In this document: positions 54,409-64,000 of the stretch, one piece after another
Layout: each line of letters begins with the position of its first letter
How positions within the stretch are numbered: position 1 is the first letter of the stretch
Assembly (NCBI GenBank): GCA_030512295.1
Contig: JAULSR010000007.1
Span: 1,264,501-1,328,500 of the forward strand
Length of the DNA: 64,000 bases
Source: Bombardia bombarda
Lineage: Eukaryota > Ascomycota > Sordariomycetes > Sordariales > Lasiosphaeriaceae
Direction: 5' to 3'
The notes under the pieces: model-generated
Database searches by the model: none
Seen by the model: the letters and a program-made list of their open reading frames with translations, nothing else
Told to the model about the DNA's origin: nothing
Program-made: the position numbers and the translations under genes

Positions 54409-56910
54409 CTAGATGGACTTGATAGGAAGCCACGACCAACCCTCTGCCCCTTCTGCATCCCTTTCTACTAAAGTACCACCATATCCATCACAGAAACCCT
54501 CTTGCCTCCCATCAAGTCCAAGTCTGTCGACCACCATTCCAGAACCATCCTCCCCCACATCCAACTCCCGCTTCACTCCTTCCTCGCCAATCTCACTCCC
54601 GCTCCCCAACACCGACGCCGCCAAGGAAGTAGCGGCCGATGAACCCTCTCCATCCAAGCTACTACCACCAGTACCACTGGAACTACTATTAGTACTTTCC
54701 CCTTCGCCATCGCCAACAACACTGCTTCCCTCGGAAATCCCAAACGACTCTTCTCCTCCTGCTCCCCCTCCACCACCACCAACAATGTCATTGCCGTCAC
54801 CCTCTCCTGGGCCAAACTCCCCAGAAGACGAACCACCAAACAACATGCCCAACACCTCCCCCGTCTTATCCCCCTCCTTCAGCGCACTGTGTCCCCACTC
54901 ATCGCTCTCTAACACGACACAGTTGCCAATCGCCGCGCCCGCCTCCACCGACAGCCCAAAGTCGACATACATGTCGCGCTTGTACGCCAGCGCGCGCACG
55001 GGGACGAAATTTCGCGCCAGCTGCGCCCGGTCGTACAGCGCTGGCCAGTCCTTTTTCTGCGTGAGCACCTCTGCGGCGGCGCGCATCTCGGGCTCACACA
55101 GTGGTGAGCCAGAAGCAGAGAGCATGAAGGGGTAGATCATTTCTCCGGAAAAGTACAGCTTCTCCCCCATTTCGTTGTGTCTCTTGCTGTCATCATCACT
55201 ACTGTCACCACTCTGGCTCTGCTTTCGGCCATAGTTCTGGCCCTGGTCCTCGTCGAGGGAGTGAGAAGAAGAATTATCAGAACTATGACCACTCAACCAC
55301 CCAAACCCCTCCACCCCCCTCGCCACCTCCAGCGCCGCCCACCCCGACGCCATCCCCGGCGAATGGCAGTATATCGCCTCGTGCAGGACCGCATACAGCG
55401 GCCGCTGGTGCAGCCTGAAGCTCTCCATGTTGCTGCTGGCAAAGGCAGCCACGGTGGGCGCGCTCAGCCGTCCCCCTTTACTGCTGGTCAAGTCCCCCAC
55501 CATGCGCGATACCATCCCGTGAACATGCTCGAACCGACTCCTGCTGCCGCCTGAGCCGCCAAAGAGACGGCCGATGGTCATGAAGGTCTGGGCGGTCAGG
55601 AGACGGTGGCCCCCTGCATTTCCACCGACTATGTGAGGGGGTTCATTGTTCTCTTCAGGTGGAAGGATATAACCCCCGGTCTCTCGCAGATGTTGCACAA
55701 TCAATTGAACCTGCCCCACGTCCTCGGGGTACATTTGGTAGTAGGCTTCATTAATAGCCACGACGCGTCTGAAGAGGGCCGAGTAGACTTGCTTTGGCGA
55801 GCGGGTGAAGGGGGCCAGGCCGGCGGCGAGGAAGACGGCCGAGATGGAGGCGGGCAGGAAGGAGATGTAGGTTAGGGCGATCCAGCCGCCGAAGGACTGG
55901 CCTAGGAGGGTGAGTTTTAGCTGGGGGTTGGTGGTGCTGTCGGGGGAGTGGCTCTGATGGTATCTTTGTCTGTTTACATGGGGTTCGTGGTCATGTTGAT
56001 GATGACCTGGTCTGGATCTGTCTTGGGCATGGTCCCAACAGTCTAGACTGTCATTGCTGTTATTGGCGCCACCCATCACATCAGCGAGACAGAGTCGGAT
56101 GGCTTCTAGGTCGCGCACAATGTTGTCCTGGCGGAAGAGGGAGAGATATGTCGCTTTTTCTTCAGGGCTCATGCCATCCATGGTGGTGGTGGTTGGCATT
56201 ACGCTGTGCCCCGTACCGCGGTAGTCGACATATAGCACGACGTAGCCTCTGTCGAGGGCAAACTTGTTGAGCCCCGGGATGCGGTGAGGTTTGTTGCCGT
56301 CGCCTGGGCCGCCGCAGAGGTAGAGGAGGACCTTTGGGGGTTGGTCATCGGGCTGGGCTGGTGTGAGAACTTCTTGAAGGCGGTCTCTGATAGCGGCATT
56401 GCATGGTGAATGGTGCTGGTGTTCTTCAGGGTGGTGGCGACGGTCTCTCCATATTTTGTAGCCGTATACAAGCTCGGCATGCAGTGTGAGTGTCTTGGCG
56501 CGCCATGGTGGTTCTTCAGACGGAGATGGGGCTGAAATCTGATTATGACGCTGCTGATGGTGGCGATGGTAGTCCAACGGGACCTCAAACCACAGGCTCA
56601 TGGTACGGTACCCCAACCCCATGTCGTATGTCCCGTCTCCAACGTCCACATGGTTCTCATGGGTGGTATTGTCGTCATGGGTAGTATTGTCGTCATCATC
56701 GTCATCATTCTCGTTTGAGTAGACATCCTTGGTGCTGCTGCTGCTGCTGCTGCTGCTGCTGTCGTCGTCCAAGTCGTCTTTCTTGGCGAGTTGTGTGCTA
56801 GCCAGAGGTGGCTTAACAAGTATAGCCGCAGGAATACTGTTGGGCTCCCACTCGTATCCTGATGCTTGTGAAGGGGGGTTCAAGGGATCAGTTGTAGGAG
56901 TTGAAGCCAT
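54409..56910 (-). CDS. Prolyl-aminopeptidase-like alpha/beta hydrolase with large low-complexity insertions
   Basis: S33-type hydrolase, single exon, 833 residues, roughly twice the length of classical proline iminopeptidases. The core elements are visible: YLCGGPGDGN (oxyanion-hole region), VVLYVDYRGTGHS, the nucleophile in LLGQSFGGWIAL, the acid in DMYVDFGLS, and His in SDEWGHSALKEG near the end of the core. Between them are His/Asp/Ser-rich insertions. Near the N-terminus is a poly-Ser run encoded by a CTG/CAG triplet array, followed by Asp/Asn/His repeats. After the catalytic His comes a roughly 150-residue Gly/Ser/Glu-rich tail. There is no signal peptide. The enzyme probably removes N-terminal proline or is a related peptidase; the cap domain is hard to align because of the insertions. 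Confidence 0.85.
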   Translation of the reverse strand: MASTPTTDPLNPPSQASGYEWEPNSIPAAILVKPPLASTQLAKKDDLDDDSSSSSSSSSTKDVYSNENDDDDDDNTTHDDNTTHENHVDVGDGTYDMGLGYRTMSLWFEVPLDYHRHHQQRHNQISAPSPSEEPPWRAKTLTLHAELVYGYKIWRDRRHHPEEHQHHSPCNAAIRDRLQEVLTPAQPDDQPPKVLLYLCGGPGDGNKPHRIPGLNKFALDRGYVVLYVDYRGTGHSVMPTTTTMDGMSPEEKATYLSLFRQDNIVRDLEAIRLCLADVMGGANNSNDSLDCWDHAQDRSRPGHHQHDHEPHVNRQRYHQSHSPDSTTNPQLKLTLLGQSFGGWIALTYISFLPASISAVFLAAGLAPFTRSPKQVYSALFRRVVAINEAYYQMYPEDVGQVQLIVQHLRETGGYILPPEENNEPPHIVGGNAGGHRLLTAQTFMTIGRLFGGSGGSRSRFEHVHGMVSRMVGDLTSSKGGRLSAPTVAAFASSNMESFRLHQRPLYAVLHEAIYCHSPGMASGWAALEVARGVEGFGWLSGHSSDNSSSHSLDEDQGQNYGRKQSQSGDSSDDDSKRHNEMGEKLYFSGEMIYPFMLSASGSPLCEPEMRAAAEVLTQKKDWPALYDRAQLARNFVPVRALAYKRDMYVDFGLSVEAGAAIGNCVVLESDEWGHSALKEGDKTGEVLGMLFGGSSSGEFGPGEGDGNDIVGGGGGGAGGEESFGISEGSSVVGDGEGESTNSSSSGTGGSSLDGEGSSAATSLAASVLGSGSEIGEEGVKRELDVGEDGSGMVVDRLGLDGRQEGFCDGYGGTLVERDAEGAEGWSWLPIKSI
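56736..56764. repeat. CTG/CAG trinucleotide repeat encoding poly-Ser
   Basis: A run of about nine GCT/CTG units within the S33-hydrolase gene, read on the minus strand as AGC codons (poly-Ser near residues 51-59). It is followed by further GAT/GTC-rich triplets that encode Asp runs. Typical slippage-prone coding microsatellite. Confidence 0.9.
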
Positions 56911-59609
56911 CGTGGCTATTTCTTTAGTAGTACCAGTTCAGGTATATATAAGCAACTACTACTGAACTATCACAACACCAACGTCGCTCAGCCGGGCTAG
57001 TACCTGGCTAGGGAGGCTTCGTGGCCTGTCTTGTCTCAGGTAGCAGTAGCAGCAAGAGAATACGGGTGGTTTGGTTGCAGGGTAGCAGCAGCAGGTTCAA
57101 GATATCGGCTGGGTATCGTAACATTGGCAATGGGGGTGGATGGATGGATGAGCCAAGGTAGGCTGGTGATCTACCTCCTTACCTGCCTACTTCGCAGTAG
57201 GTTTATGTATACCCGTGGTCCGCGGACAACTGAACCCTAACAGGCTGTGTGGTGATGGTAAGGTTTACCGTCCGGCTGGTTGGCTGACTGGTTGATTGGC
57301 CGGATCGGCTGCCTTGTTGCAATTGTCTCCCCCCCAAATGTCTTAGCGGTGGTATTACAGACAAACCAACGTGCCGGGGTGGCTCACTGGGGTTCGTATG
57401 TGTGTCTGATGCACGTCAATGTCAAAACTTATCCCGAGAAGCACAGACGACTACGTCTCGTCACTGTGACGTGGATAGCCTATTGTTCGTAAAGTAGCCA
57501 ATGGCGGCTACCGTGTGGTGGTGGCGTTTGTATGTCGAAGACTTATTTGTGTGCACGTATATGCAGTTGTTTTGGTCGATCCGGGCCGGAATAGGGGGGA
57601 GGGAGGAAAACGGTCATGAAAAAGGAAAATTGTCAAAAGGTCTACGTCCCCCACAAACACGGCACTGATGGCAACGTTGACCGGTACTGGATGTGACGGT
57701 ATGGTATGCACGGGATAAGGACGTGATGGATGTCTTGACCGGTGCATGGGGCGTGTGTGCCCGGGATATGTGTGTGACTTTTGTTTTATTTATTGTTTGG
57801 TGGTATTGATACGGTGTAGGCAGTCTGGTAGTTCAGCTTTTATTACTCAGGGCATGTGGGGGCAGTCAAGTATCTAACAACTCTTGTCTCTAGGGTAAAT
57901 GGTTTTCTGGTGCTGGTAGTCAGTCTTACACGAGTCTGGAACTTCATTTTGCTACTTGACGGTGTACCCCACAGACAGGGTACCAGGAAACCCCAGATCG
58001 AATCGGGTGTGGCGGAATGAAGGGCAAAAGGAAAAAGAAAGCAAGAAAAAAAAATTGATTAAAAGAACGCCGGAATCTGACAACAGAATGGTACCTACAA
58101 TACCGATCAGAATCAATCTGGGCCGTGCAACGACGGGAGCCTTGGGGATTTCCTCACCGAGGTGGAGACTAGCCTCCCAATTCAGTCCACCCCCCTGTCA
58201 TTTTCTTCTCTCCCTTTGCTCGGTATGCAACATGCAGCCTGCCAAGCCCAAGACTAATCGCCACAAAATGACACTTTGGCAGCCCAAACGGAAAAAAGCC
58301 GCCTTCCTAGTAAGGGTGCCAGTCTGTGCCGGTTTCGGAATGCTCAATGGCCATGCATACATGCAGGGCGTAGACAAACATGTTTGGGTTGAGCTGAGTG
58401 GGATGATGATGTTATGATGGGATGTGATCGCCGCTCTGAGTGTTGGTCCCGGATAAGGATACCAAAATTCTTATTGGGGAAAATTTTTTTTCCCAGACAT
58501 ACATTGCATTTCACGCTCGCACTCGGTGGCAGGGCGTAGCTTACTAGGGAGGGAATGCGTGCATATGTGGCGGCATGGGGATACACAAACACATGCAGGA
58601 TTGGCAGAGCCAAGAAAATTGAACCTACAGAAGCTAGGCCTGTACGCGCATAGCTGGGTGAGGTAACATGGATAATGGCAGTCTCTGCGAATCACAGGAT
58701 CTGCTGATAGGTATTACGGGTTGCACAGTGGACGTTTGTCTAACCGCACATGCCGGGTTTGGTCGAGTCTCCGGGGACCACATGACCATCTTTCTGGGTA
58801 AGAGGTATTCGCGAAGGAGGGCCCGAGACGGGAGGGGATGGATGGAAAGATGGATGAGGGGGCGGTGACAAGTGTGTGTCTGTACTTTGTGGTATCTGTG
58901 TGCCCAGCTGTCGTCACCAAGAGTTCAAAAGCAAGGGAAGCCCTGGCATACCATAGTTCTGGTTCTGGGGGCCCAATGGATTCATTGTTATTTTCTGATG
59001 TTAATTCTTTCTCGCCAATCGGGGTACAGCACCCGCGTAAGACGGCAGTTGGTGGTGCATCGCCAGGGCGCCCGAAAACTGCTCAGTTGTCGACACCATG
59101 CATGGACAAGGGATCACATGGTTGGTCGAGATGTGGTCGAGTACCCGATTCTGGCGTTCCCTCCCTCCTAGTAGACGGCCATGACAGATTCTGCACGCTC
59201 AGTCCCTTGTGTAACGCGAGTTGGCTGTTGTCCGCGCCGAGAATTCCGGTAAATGCTTGGGTGTGGCGCACAATATTGAACCGGGGCTGAGATCTTTCTA
59301 CCAACGCACTGTAAGGTATGATGCTATGCCGCTATCTCGTGCTTGGAGGCCAATCAATCAACCATGAAGAACTTCTACTTGCAGATAAAGGGAAAAATAG
59401 GGGCAAAAATCAAAACAAGATAAAGACACTTAATCCCGTCATCTTTCGGTTGCTGGGGAGCACAAACCAGCGGCCCAAAGCTAAATTCTGACGGGCATGT
59501 GGCGCAGAAGAAAAAGACGGGGGTACATAGTATATCCCCATGAGCTGACCAAGTGTCGGTGAGATAGCAGTTCATGTCCATGGCCATGTACTATGATGTA
59601 CAGGCTACC
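56911..59609. other. 2.7-kb region without a recognisable gene
   Basis: Promoter of the S33 hydrolase at the left, 3' flank of the 2OG-oxygenase-like gene at the right. Open frames at 57956-58417 and 58838-59290 have no domain, signal or splice pattern that I trust. The sequence is T- and G-rich with no long repeat. Confidence 0.45.
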
Positions 59610-61601
59610 TTAGTCTCGTCCTCCAATGATGAGCATGATACACTGCATGTCATGGTGGTCAGCAGAGTTCCCGAGACGGCAAAAAAATGTAGAGGGAGAG
59701 AATTGAGAAATGACAGTACTGACAGTGCGCGTCTTGGTCGTCGTATTCATGGCCTCGGTAACCTGACGGCGAACGGTGCCGCCCTGGGCAAATTCCCTTG
59801 GCTGTCCAATACTTTTCTGCTCAATGAGGAGATCTCTGATGTCGGGTCTGACAAGCCCGTTTAGATCTGTCGCTTGCTGGATCGAGTACTTGATCCGCCT
59901 CGCAGCTGTTGCCTCGTAGTTCTTGGAGACTGCAGTGACCGACACCAAAAAGAGTCGGAGTTTGTACCCGTTATTGGGTCGTAGTTGGATGTGGCGCAAT
60001 GCGATGGCCTTGGCACGATCTTCTGCGCAAAGGTCGTCTACACACAAGGAAGTGTACTTCTCGTAGACCCCTTCTAAAACGAACAGCAGCGGGCGGTTCT
60101 CAACGAGCGACTGTTCAATTTTCATGGCCCATGATTTGATGCCATGCTGCAACGCGTCCTGTGCCTCGGTGACGCACGTGGTCAACTTTTGCACGAAGCG
60201 GTCTTTTCGCCCGCTGCCCGCAGCCTCCAGATGCAGATCATAGGCCAATGCAAGCCTGTACCCCTTTGAAATAGGTAGATTATCAAAAACCACACCCTTG
60301 TGGCTGAAGGCATACATGTTAGTATCCTTACTATTGGGAGGCCATAAGAGAAAATAGGCTCGCCTGTGGCTACCAAAGGAGGGCCTGGAAGACTTACGCC
60401 GCGATCATGAATAGAGAACTTGCAGCCATAGCTGGCTGAAAGAACATGTCCTTGTTTTTATAACCAATCGCTATTTCCCCCTCCTCATATGCGCTCTCAA
60501 AGATGATGAGAAGAATGCCGATCTGGCCCGACTCGTTCCGTTTACTTCATTGACTTGTTAGCGAATCCAGAGGAGTTCAAAGGTGGGCAATAAGTCATTT
60601 CGTGAGGGTCGTTAAAATACCAGAAGTTTCGCCAAAGAGATTCCTCCTCCCAGATGTATAAGCCCTGTAGGGCAGTGGTAATACCAGTGCTGTGCTGACC
60701 GAACCCCAGATACTCGCCAGCTGTTTCAGCTGCGTGCTTGACATACACGGCCCATTCTTCGCTGTCTGTTCCGACGTGGTCGGCGCTGATGAACCATGTC
60801 GGCATCCGTGGCAAGCTCAGCCAGTCCGTACCGGCGTTCTTGATTCGCTCATCCCGAGCAAACTTGATGAGCTTTCGCAGCTCGTGGACGGAAACAGGGG
60901 TGGCGACATTGCCCATACCCTCTACCATGAGATTGAGGGGAGGGGCGTTGACCAGAGACCTACCATAGGCAATCTCACCAGTTGGAAAGCTCTGAAGCTG
61001 GCCGATGATGTCTTTCATAACAGCCACATGTTTATTGGCGTTGTCATGTTCTGGGTCAGATACCGTGTCAGTGGAAGAGACCTATTTGTTTAATGGTTAT
61101 TTGCTCACCATTGTCAAAGCCAATATCAGTATTCTCGGCCATTGGCTGGCTCTCTTCGCTGTCGGTGTTGGGGCTAGAGCTGCGAGCAGACAGATAACAT
61201 GACGCCGACGTTGTCGCCGACGATGATGCGACAGAACCGACGCTAGCAGCTTTGGAGGGCCGTGCCGCCCGACGTGCTATACGCCAACGTGAGGGCAGTT
61301 CCTCTTCTTGGTAGTCCTCATCGTCCTCGTCTGGGTCGCGCTTTCTTCTTTTTCCCCCACGTGGAGGGTAGAAAATGCCCTGAGATGGCATTGGCGCGAC
61401 AGGCTGGGAAGCCTGGCCAGCCCGGGCAGATGGGGCAGGTTGGGGGGAGGTCACCTCAAACTGCGGACTGGTACGCGCCCTGCTGCGAGTGCATATGGCA
61501 GATGTGACGAGGCTTAACCGCCCAGCTGGACCCTTAAAGTCTGTGTCGGAGCCAGTTGGGTCCTCTCTGGCCGAGACTCCTCTTTTTCGCTTGAGAGGCA
61601 T
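59610..61601 (-). pseudogene. Fungal 2OG-Fe(II)-oxygenase-like gene with a frameshift
   Basis: Exon 1 (61109..61601) starts MPLKRKRGVSAREDP and encodes a basic, acidic-rich and Arg-rich N-terminal tail. After an intron (GTGAGC...GACCCAG), exon 2, from 61050, has ELRKLIKFARDERIKNAGT and LYIWEEESLWRNFWYFNDPHE. The open frame ends at a TAA at 60542-60544, yet one base further on the sense continues in another frame: GILLIIFESAYEEGEIAIGY, down to the GTAAGT donor at 60392-60397. The last exon, 59610..60303, resumes with VVFDNLPISKGYRLALAYDL, a stretch that resembles the core of fungal prolyl-4-hydroxylase-like oxygenases. I saw no intron that fixes the shift at about 60,540. It is a single lesion in an otherwise coherent gene. 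The family call is from sequence layout and is moderate. Confidence 0.62.
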
Positions 61602-61986
61602 GACGACTGGCGGTAAAGAGCACGAATTCTTAGCAAAGGGTGAACCCACAGTCTCTGCTGTGATTATTCCCACCGGTCGGTGTTTGGTAACGGAGGTGAG
61701 ATGTTTGACGCAAAATGTGTTTGCCTCGGATGATGCTCATGCAGGGGTCGATTGGTGCAAAGAACAACAATGGAAAATTGCACCTGGCCAAGATTTCCAG
61801 GATCTGACTCACGAAGAAGTTGGTTGGGTAGAGGTCAGTTGAGACTGATCGGGCGGGAGTGGATGTTGGGATGGAGTTGGCGCCCAGACGAGATAGTCTC
61901 GACGTGCCACTACTTAGCGGCTACCAGGTATGCCTGGGGCTCTTGACATCTACAGTCACAGGCATGGATATCATCTAGGTACCTAC

Positions 61987-62259
61987 CGGCCGTATTTCTG
62001 GTGTTCTTTTCTGCTGTTCCTGGTCCTGGTTCAGTTTTGGTGTTGGCGTTGGCCCTGGCTGCGGCACTGGTGAAGGACAATAGTTAGCAATTGGTTTAGA
62101 TACATGATCAGGATTACTTACAGCCTCTGGTGCCGGTACGAGCGCTGGTGCAGGTGGAGGAGCTGAAGCTGGTGTTGATGCCGACTCTCCTCGTTGCTTA
62201 GACAAAGGTGGCTTGAGGGAGCGAGGCAAGTTTTGATGTAGAAAAGACGTGCACTTCAA
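61987..62259 (-). CDS. Possible spliced Pro/Ala-rich exon pair, incomplete
   Basis: Two minus-strand segments, 62122..62259 (ATG 62259) and 61987..62058, are joined in phase by an intron with a GTAAGT donor, a GCTAAC branch site and an AG acceptor (CCGCAG). They encode a Pro/Ala-rich sequence (SAPPPAPALVPAPEA, then PGPTPTPKLNQDQEQQKR) that ends at another GTAGGT donor-like site. The clear donor and branch signals suggest transcription. A following exon could not be identified, and the stretch lies just upstream of the 2OG-like gene on the same strand, so it could be a leader exon of that gene. Weakly supported. Confidence 0.3.
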
Positions 62260-63224
62260 CTACCCCCACTTGACTGGCCTGATCACAACCCTTATGAGGC
62301 ACTGGTAGCTTTTGGAGGGGCATCGTTTGGACAGGGCAGGTGCAGGGACATTATGCGGCTATTTGGAGAGGGCAGCTGCGTTCCAGGCACGATCTAGGAC
62401 GGCCGTGGTTTTGGCCAATTTCACGGGTGCTGTGGATCTTCAAGAGGATACCTAGGTAGGTGCTACGCAGCCTAGTACGCCAGTCTGCCCTGGCGTCTAT
62501 TGCCATTCACCATCTTTATTGGAGCCCATTGGACAGACAAAACAATAAACAAACAAGGCCCCGGCCTATAATAACTGCTCTCAATGTGTTTGTAGTCCTA
62601 ACATAGGTGTTCAAAATGTATTTTGGTATTTCAAAGGTCAGAAACGTACATCATTGTTTTGGTACTTAAGTGGAGCCGAGGAACAAATACAGGCGGCTGT
62701 TTGACCGCCAAGGCACCAGCAATACTACCTTAGGTACCATACTCTGTTGTCACCTAGGTCTACCTGGGTGTCTTACTTTCGCAGACGAGATGCAATGCAG
62801 TTGCTTGTTTATAGCAAAGACATGAAAATGAAACATTTACTTCACTTGTAGTGACGATTGATTATACGGCCAGATGGTGCACACGAAGGTGTAACGTGGC
62901 TTTGGGTTACGTGACAAATCCAGATCCCTGCACCCAAACACCGCTGGATCCAGCTGAATAGGTACTTCGTTAGACGCGTTGTTTGGTTTGGAGCAAAAAT
63001 ACGCATGAAATTTGGATTGTTTATTGTTGAAGCGAAGCTTCAATTGTTCTTGGCGCGGAAGTTGTTTATAACGTAGTGACAGGGCAAGAAGCTTGCTTAT
63101 TCCCAATGAGAAAAAGTGTATGAAAAAACCTTGGGCTATTGGTTAGTTCGTCCAGTGGTGTCCAAAACCCTCCGCCATTGGATAACGTTGTGGATTTCTC
63201 GTCCATCGTAACTGCCATTCCTTT

Positions 63225-63385
63225 GCCCGCCGCAGGCGAAAAGGCCCCCCGGAGGGCCCCCGGAGGGGATCAGTCAAAAAAAACAAAAAACGAAAACGCC
63301 CATTCGCAAAGCACCAATTAAAAACAAAAAACTACGACCCTTTTTCTGACGCTCGAAAGCCCCTGACAGGGGCCGCCGCAGGCGG
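63225..63385. repeat. Cluster of GC-rich short hairpins in AT-rich DNA
   Basis: Within 160 bp there are several short perfect inverted repeats: CCGCCGCAGGCGG at 63373-63385, GCCCCTGACAGGGGC at 63359-63373, and GGCCCCCCGGAGGGCCCCC-type arms at about 63243-63262. The 12-mer CCGCCGCAGGCG also occurs at 63227-63238 as a direct repeat of the one at 63373. They sit in A-rich sequence with poly-A runs. This is unlike the rest of the window. Confidence 0.75.
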
Positions 63386-64000
63386 AAGAGCGCCTATTAT
63401 TATTGTATGGCCTATATAGAAGCTTTGCTTCCCCCCACAGCGGTACCAATGGTGCACCGCGTCAAGGGTGTTTTTTACATATACTGAACATAAAACGGCG
63501 TTGATAGGATGCCTCTGTTGTGTCCAAACCGGTCCCACCAATGGAAGAGGAAATCACATCTCCCGCTCGAATGATGGAATAACAACATCTATGTCGTATA
63601 ATAAAGTTTCTACACGTTAATGTACTATATATGGCTCATCATATGCTACAGGTGTAAACAGGGCAATGACTTTTGTGGTATATGATCTGAGGGCAACCAA
63701 GGGACGACCATAGCTGGTAGCCGAAGCGTTCTAGACTAGACTTTTATTCACACCCAAGATGCCATTCATTTTTGTCCAGGGTGCCTGAAGGCACGTTGAC
63801 TGGTGTCATACCTTGTGAAATACAGCAGCTGTAAAAAAAAAACTGTCGATGTCGACGCAGTTACATATCACTACAAGGGCGACGATGAAAGTCTAAACAA
63901 GGCACCTCAGTCACACAAAGGGATTGACGCGTCCAGTATATCACCCCACTGACCACCGGAAAGGTATGAGTAAGGGAAATCTTCTACCCGTTGGCTTGGA

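Larger units (their letters stand above)
61602..64000. other. Right-end region, mostly non-coding and repeat-like
   Basis: Upstream DNA of the 2OG-like gene, then A/T-rich sequence up to the window edge. It contains a possible spliced Pro-rich frame at 61987-62259 and GC-rich hairpins at 63,225-63,385, described separately. Short frames at 62837-63106 and 63332-63541 on the minus strand have no domain. Confidence 0.5.

Overview
The window is nuclear DNA of a filamentous ascomycete (Pezizomycotina). The evidence is small introns of roughly 50-80 nt with fungal GTRNGT...YAG borders, Zn2Cys6 and NACHT-type genes, a UstYa family, two tRNA genes (one with a short intron), and simple-repeat, low-complexity intergenic DNA. 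Coordinates of spliced genes were derived by hand: each splice was checked for GT...AG borders, reading phase and protein continuity, not against transcripts.

Region 1, about 1-12,341, looks like a dikaritin-type RiPP gene cluster (the ustiloxin/phomopsin class). In order it has: a Zn2Cys6 regulator of the UstR/PhomR kind (minus, runs off the left edge); a UstYa-family oxidase (minus); an S41 peptidase of the UstP kind (plus, divergent from the oxidase); a second UstYa-family oxidase (minus); an SAM methyltransferase of the UstM kind (minus); a third UstYa-like gene carrying several stops and frameshifts (plus); and a UstQ-type tyrosinase (plus). I could not see a precursor peptide with a signal sequence and Kex2-spaced repeats inside the window. 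It may lie left of base 1, be fragmented by introns, or be lost.

Region 2, about 12.3-24.1 kb, is sparse. It holds a possible solo LTR, an unknown two-exon gene, a tandem array of palindromic repeats, a bHLH transcription factor, a small Cys-rich secreted protein, tRNA-Gln, a C-terminal scrap of a methyltransferase gene, and a tandem pair of secreted Ecp2/Hce2-like proteins. Region 3, 24.7-34.3 kb, holds two NACHT/STAND genes flanking a secreted M14 metallocarboxypeptidase. The first has an in-frame amber codon just before the P-loop. The second lacks the whole Walker A segment.

Region 4, 35-39 kb, has a 73-residue Cys-rich protein and a four-exon Flc/TRP-like membrane protein. Region 5, 41-52.4 kb, is rich in metabolic enzymes: a secreted type-B carboxylesterase, a GMC oxidoreductase with a frameshift, tRNA-Gly, an unknown gene, a six-exon Nit2-type nitrilase, an FAD monooxygenase and an aldo-keto reductase. 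Region 6, 52.4-64 kb, has a prolyl-aminopeptidase-like hydrolase with unusually large low-complexity insertions, a 2OG-Fe(II)-oxygenase-like gene with a frameshift, and repeat-like right-end DNA with GC-rich hairpins.

The strongest biological story is the RiPP cluster. A regulator would switch on two intact UstYa oxidases, a tyrosinase, a methyltransferase and a peptidase that together would mature a cyclic, modified peptide. One oxidase gene is decayed, so the product may differ from known dikaritins or the pathway may be degenerating.
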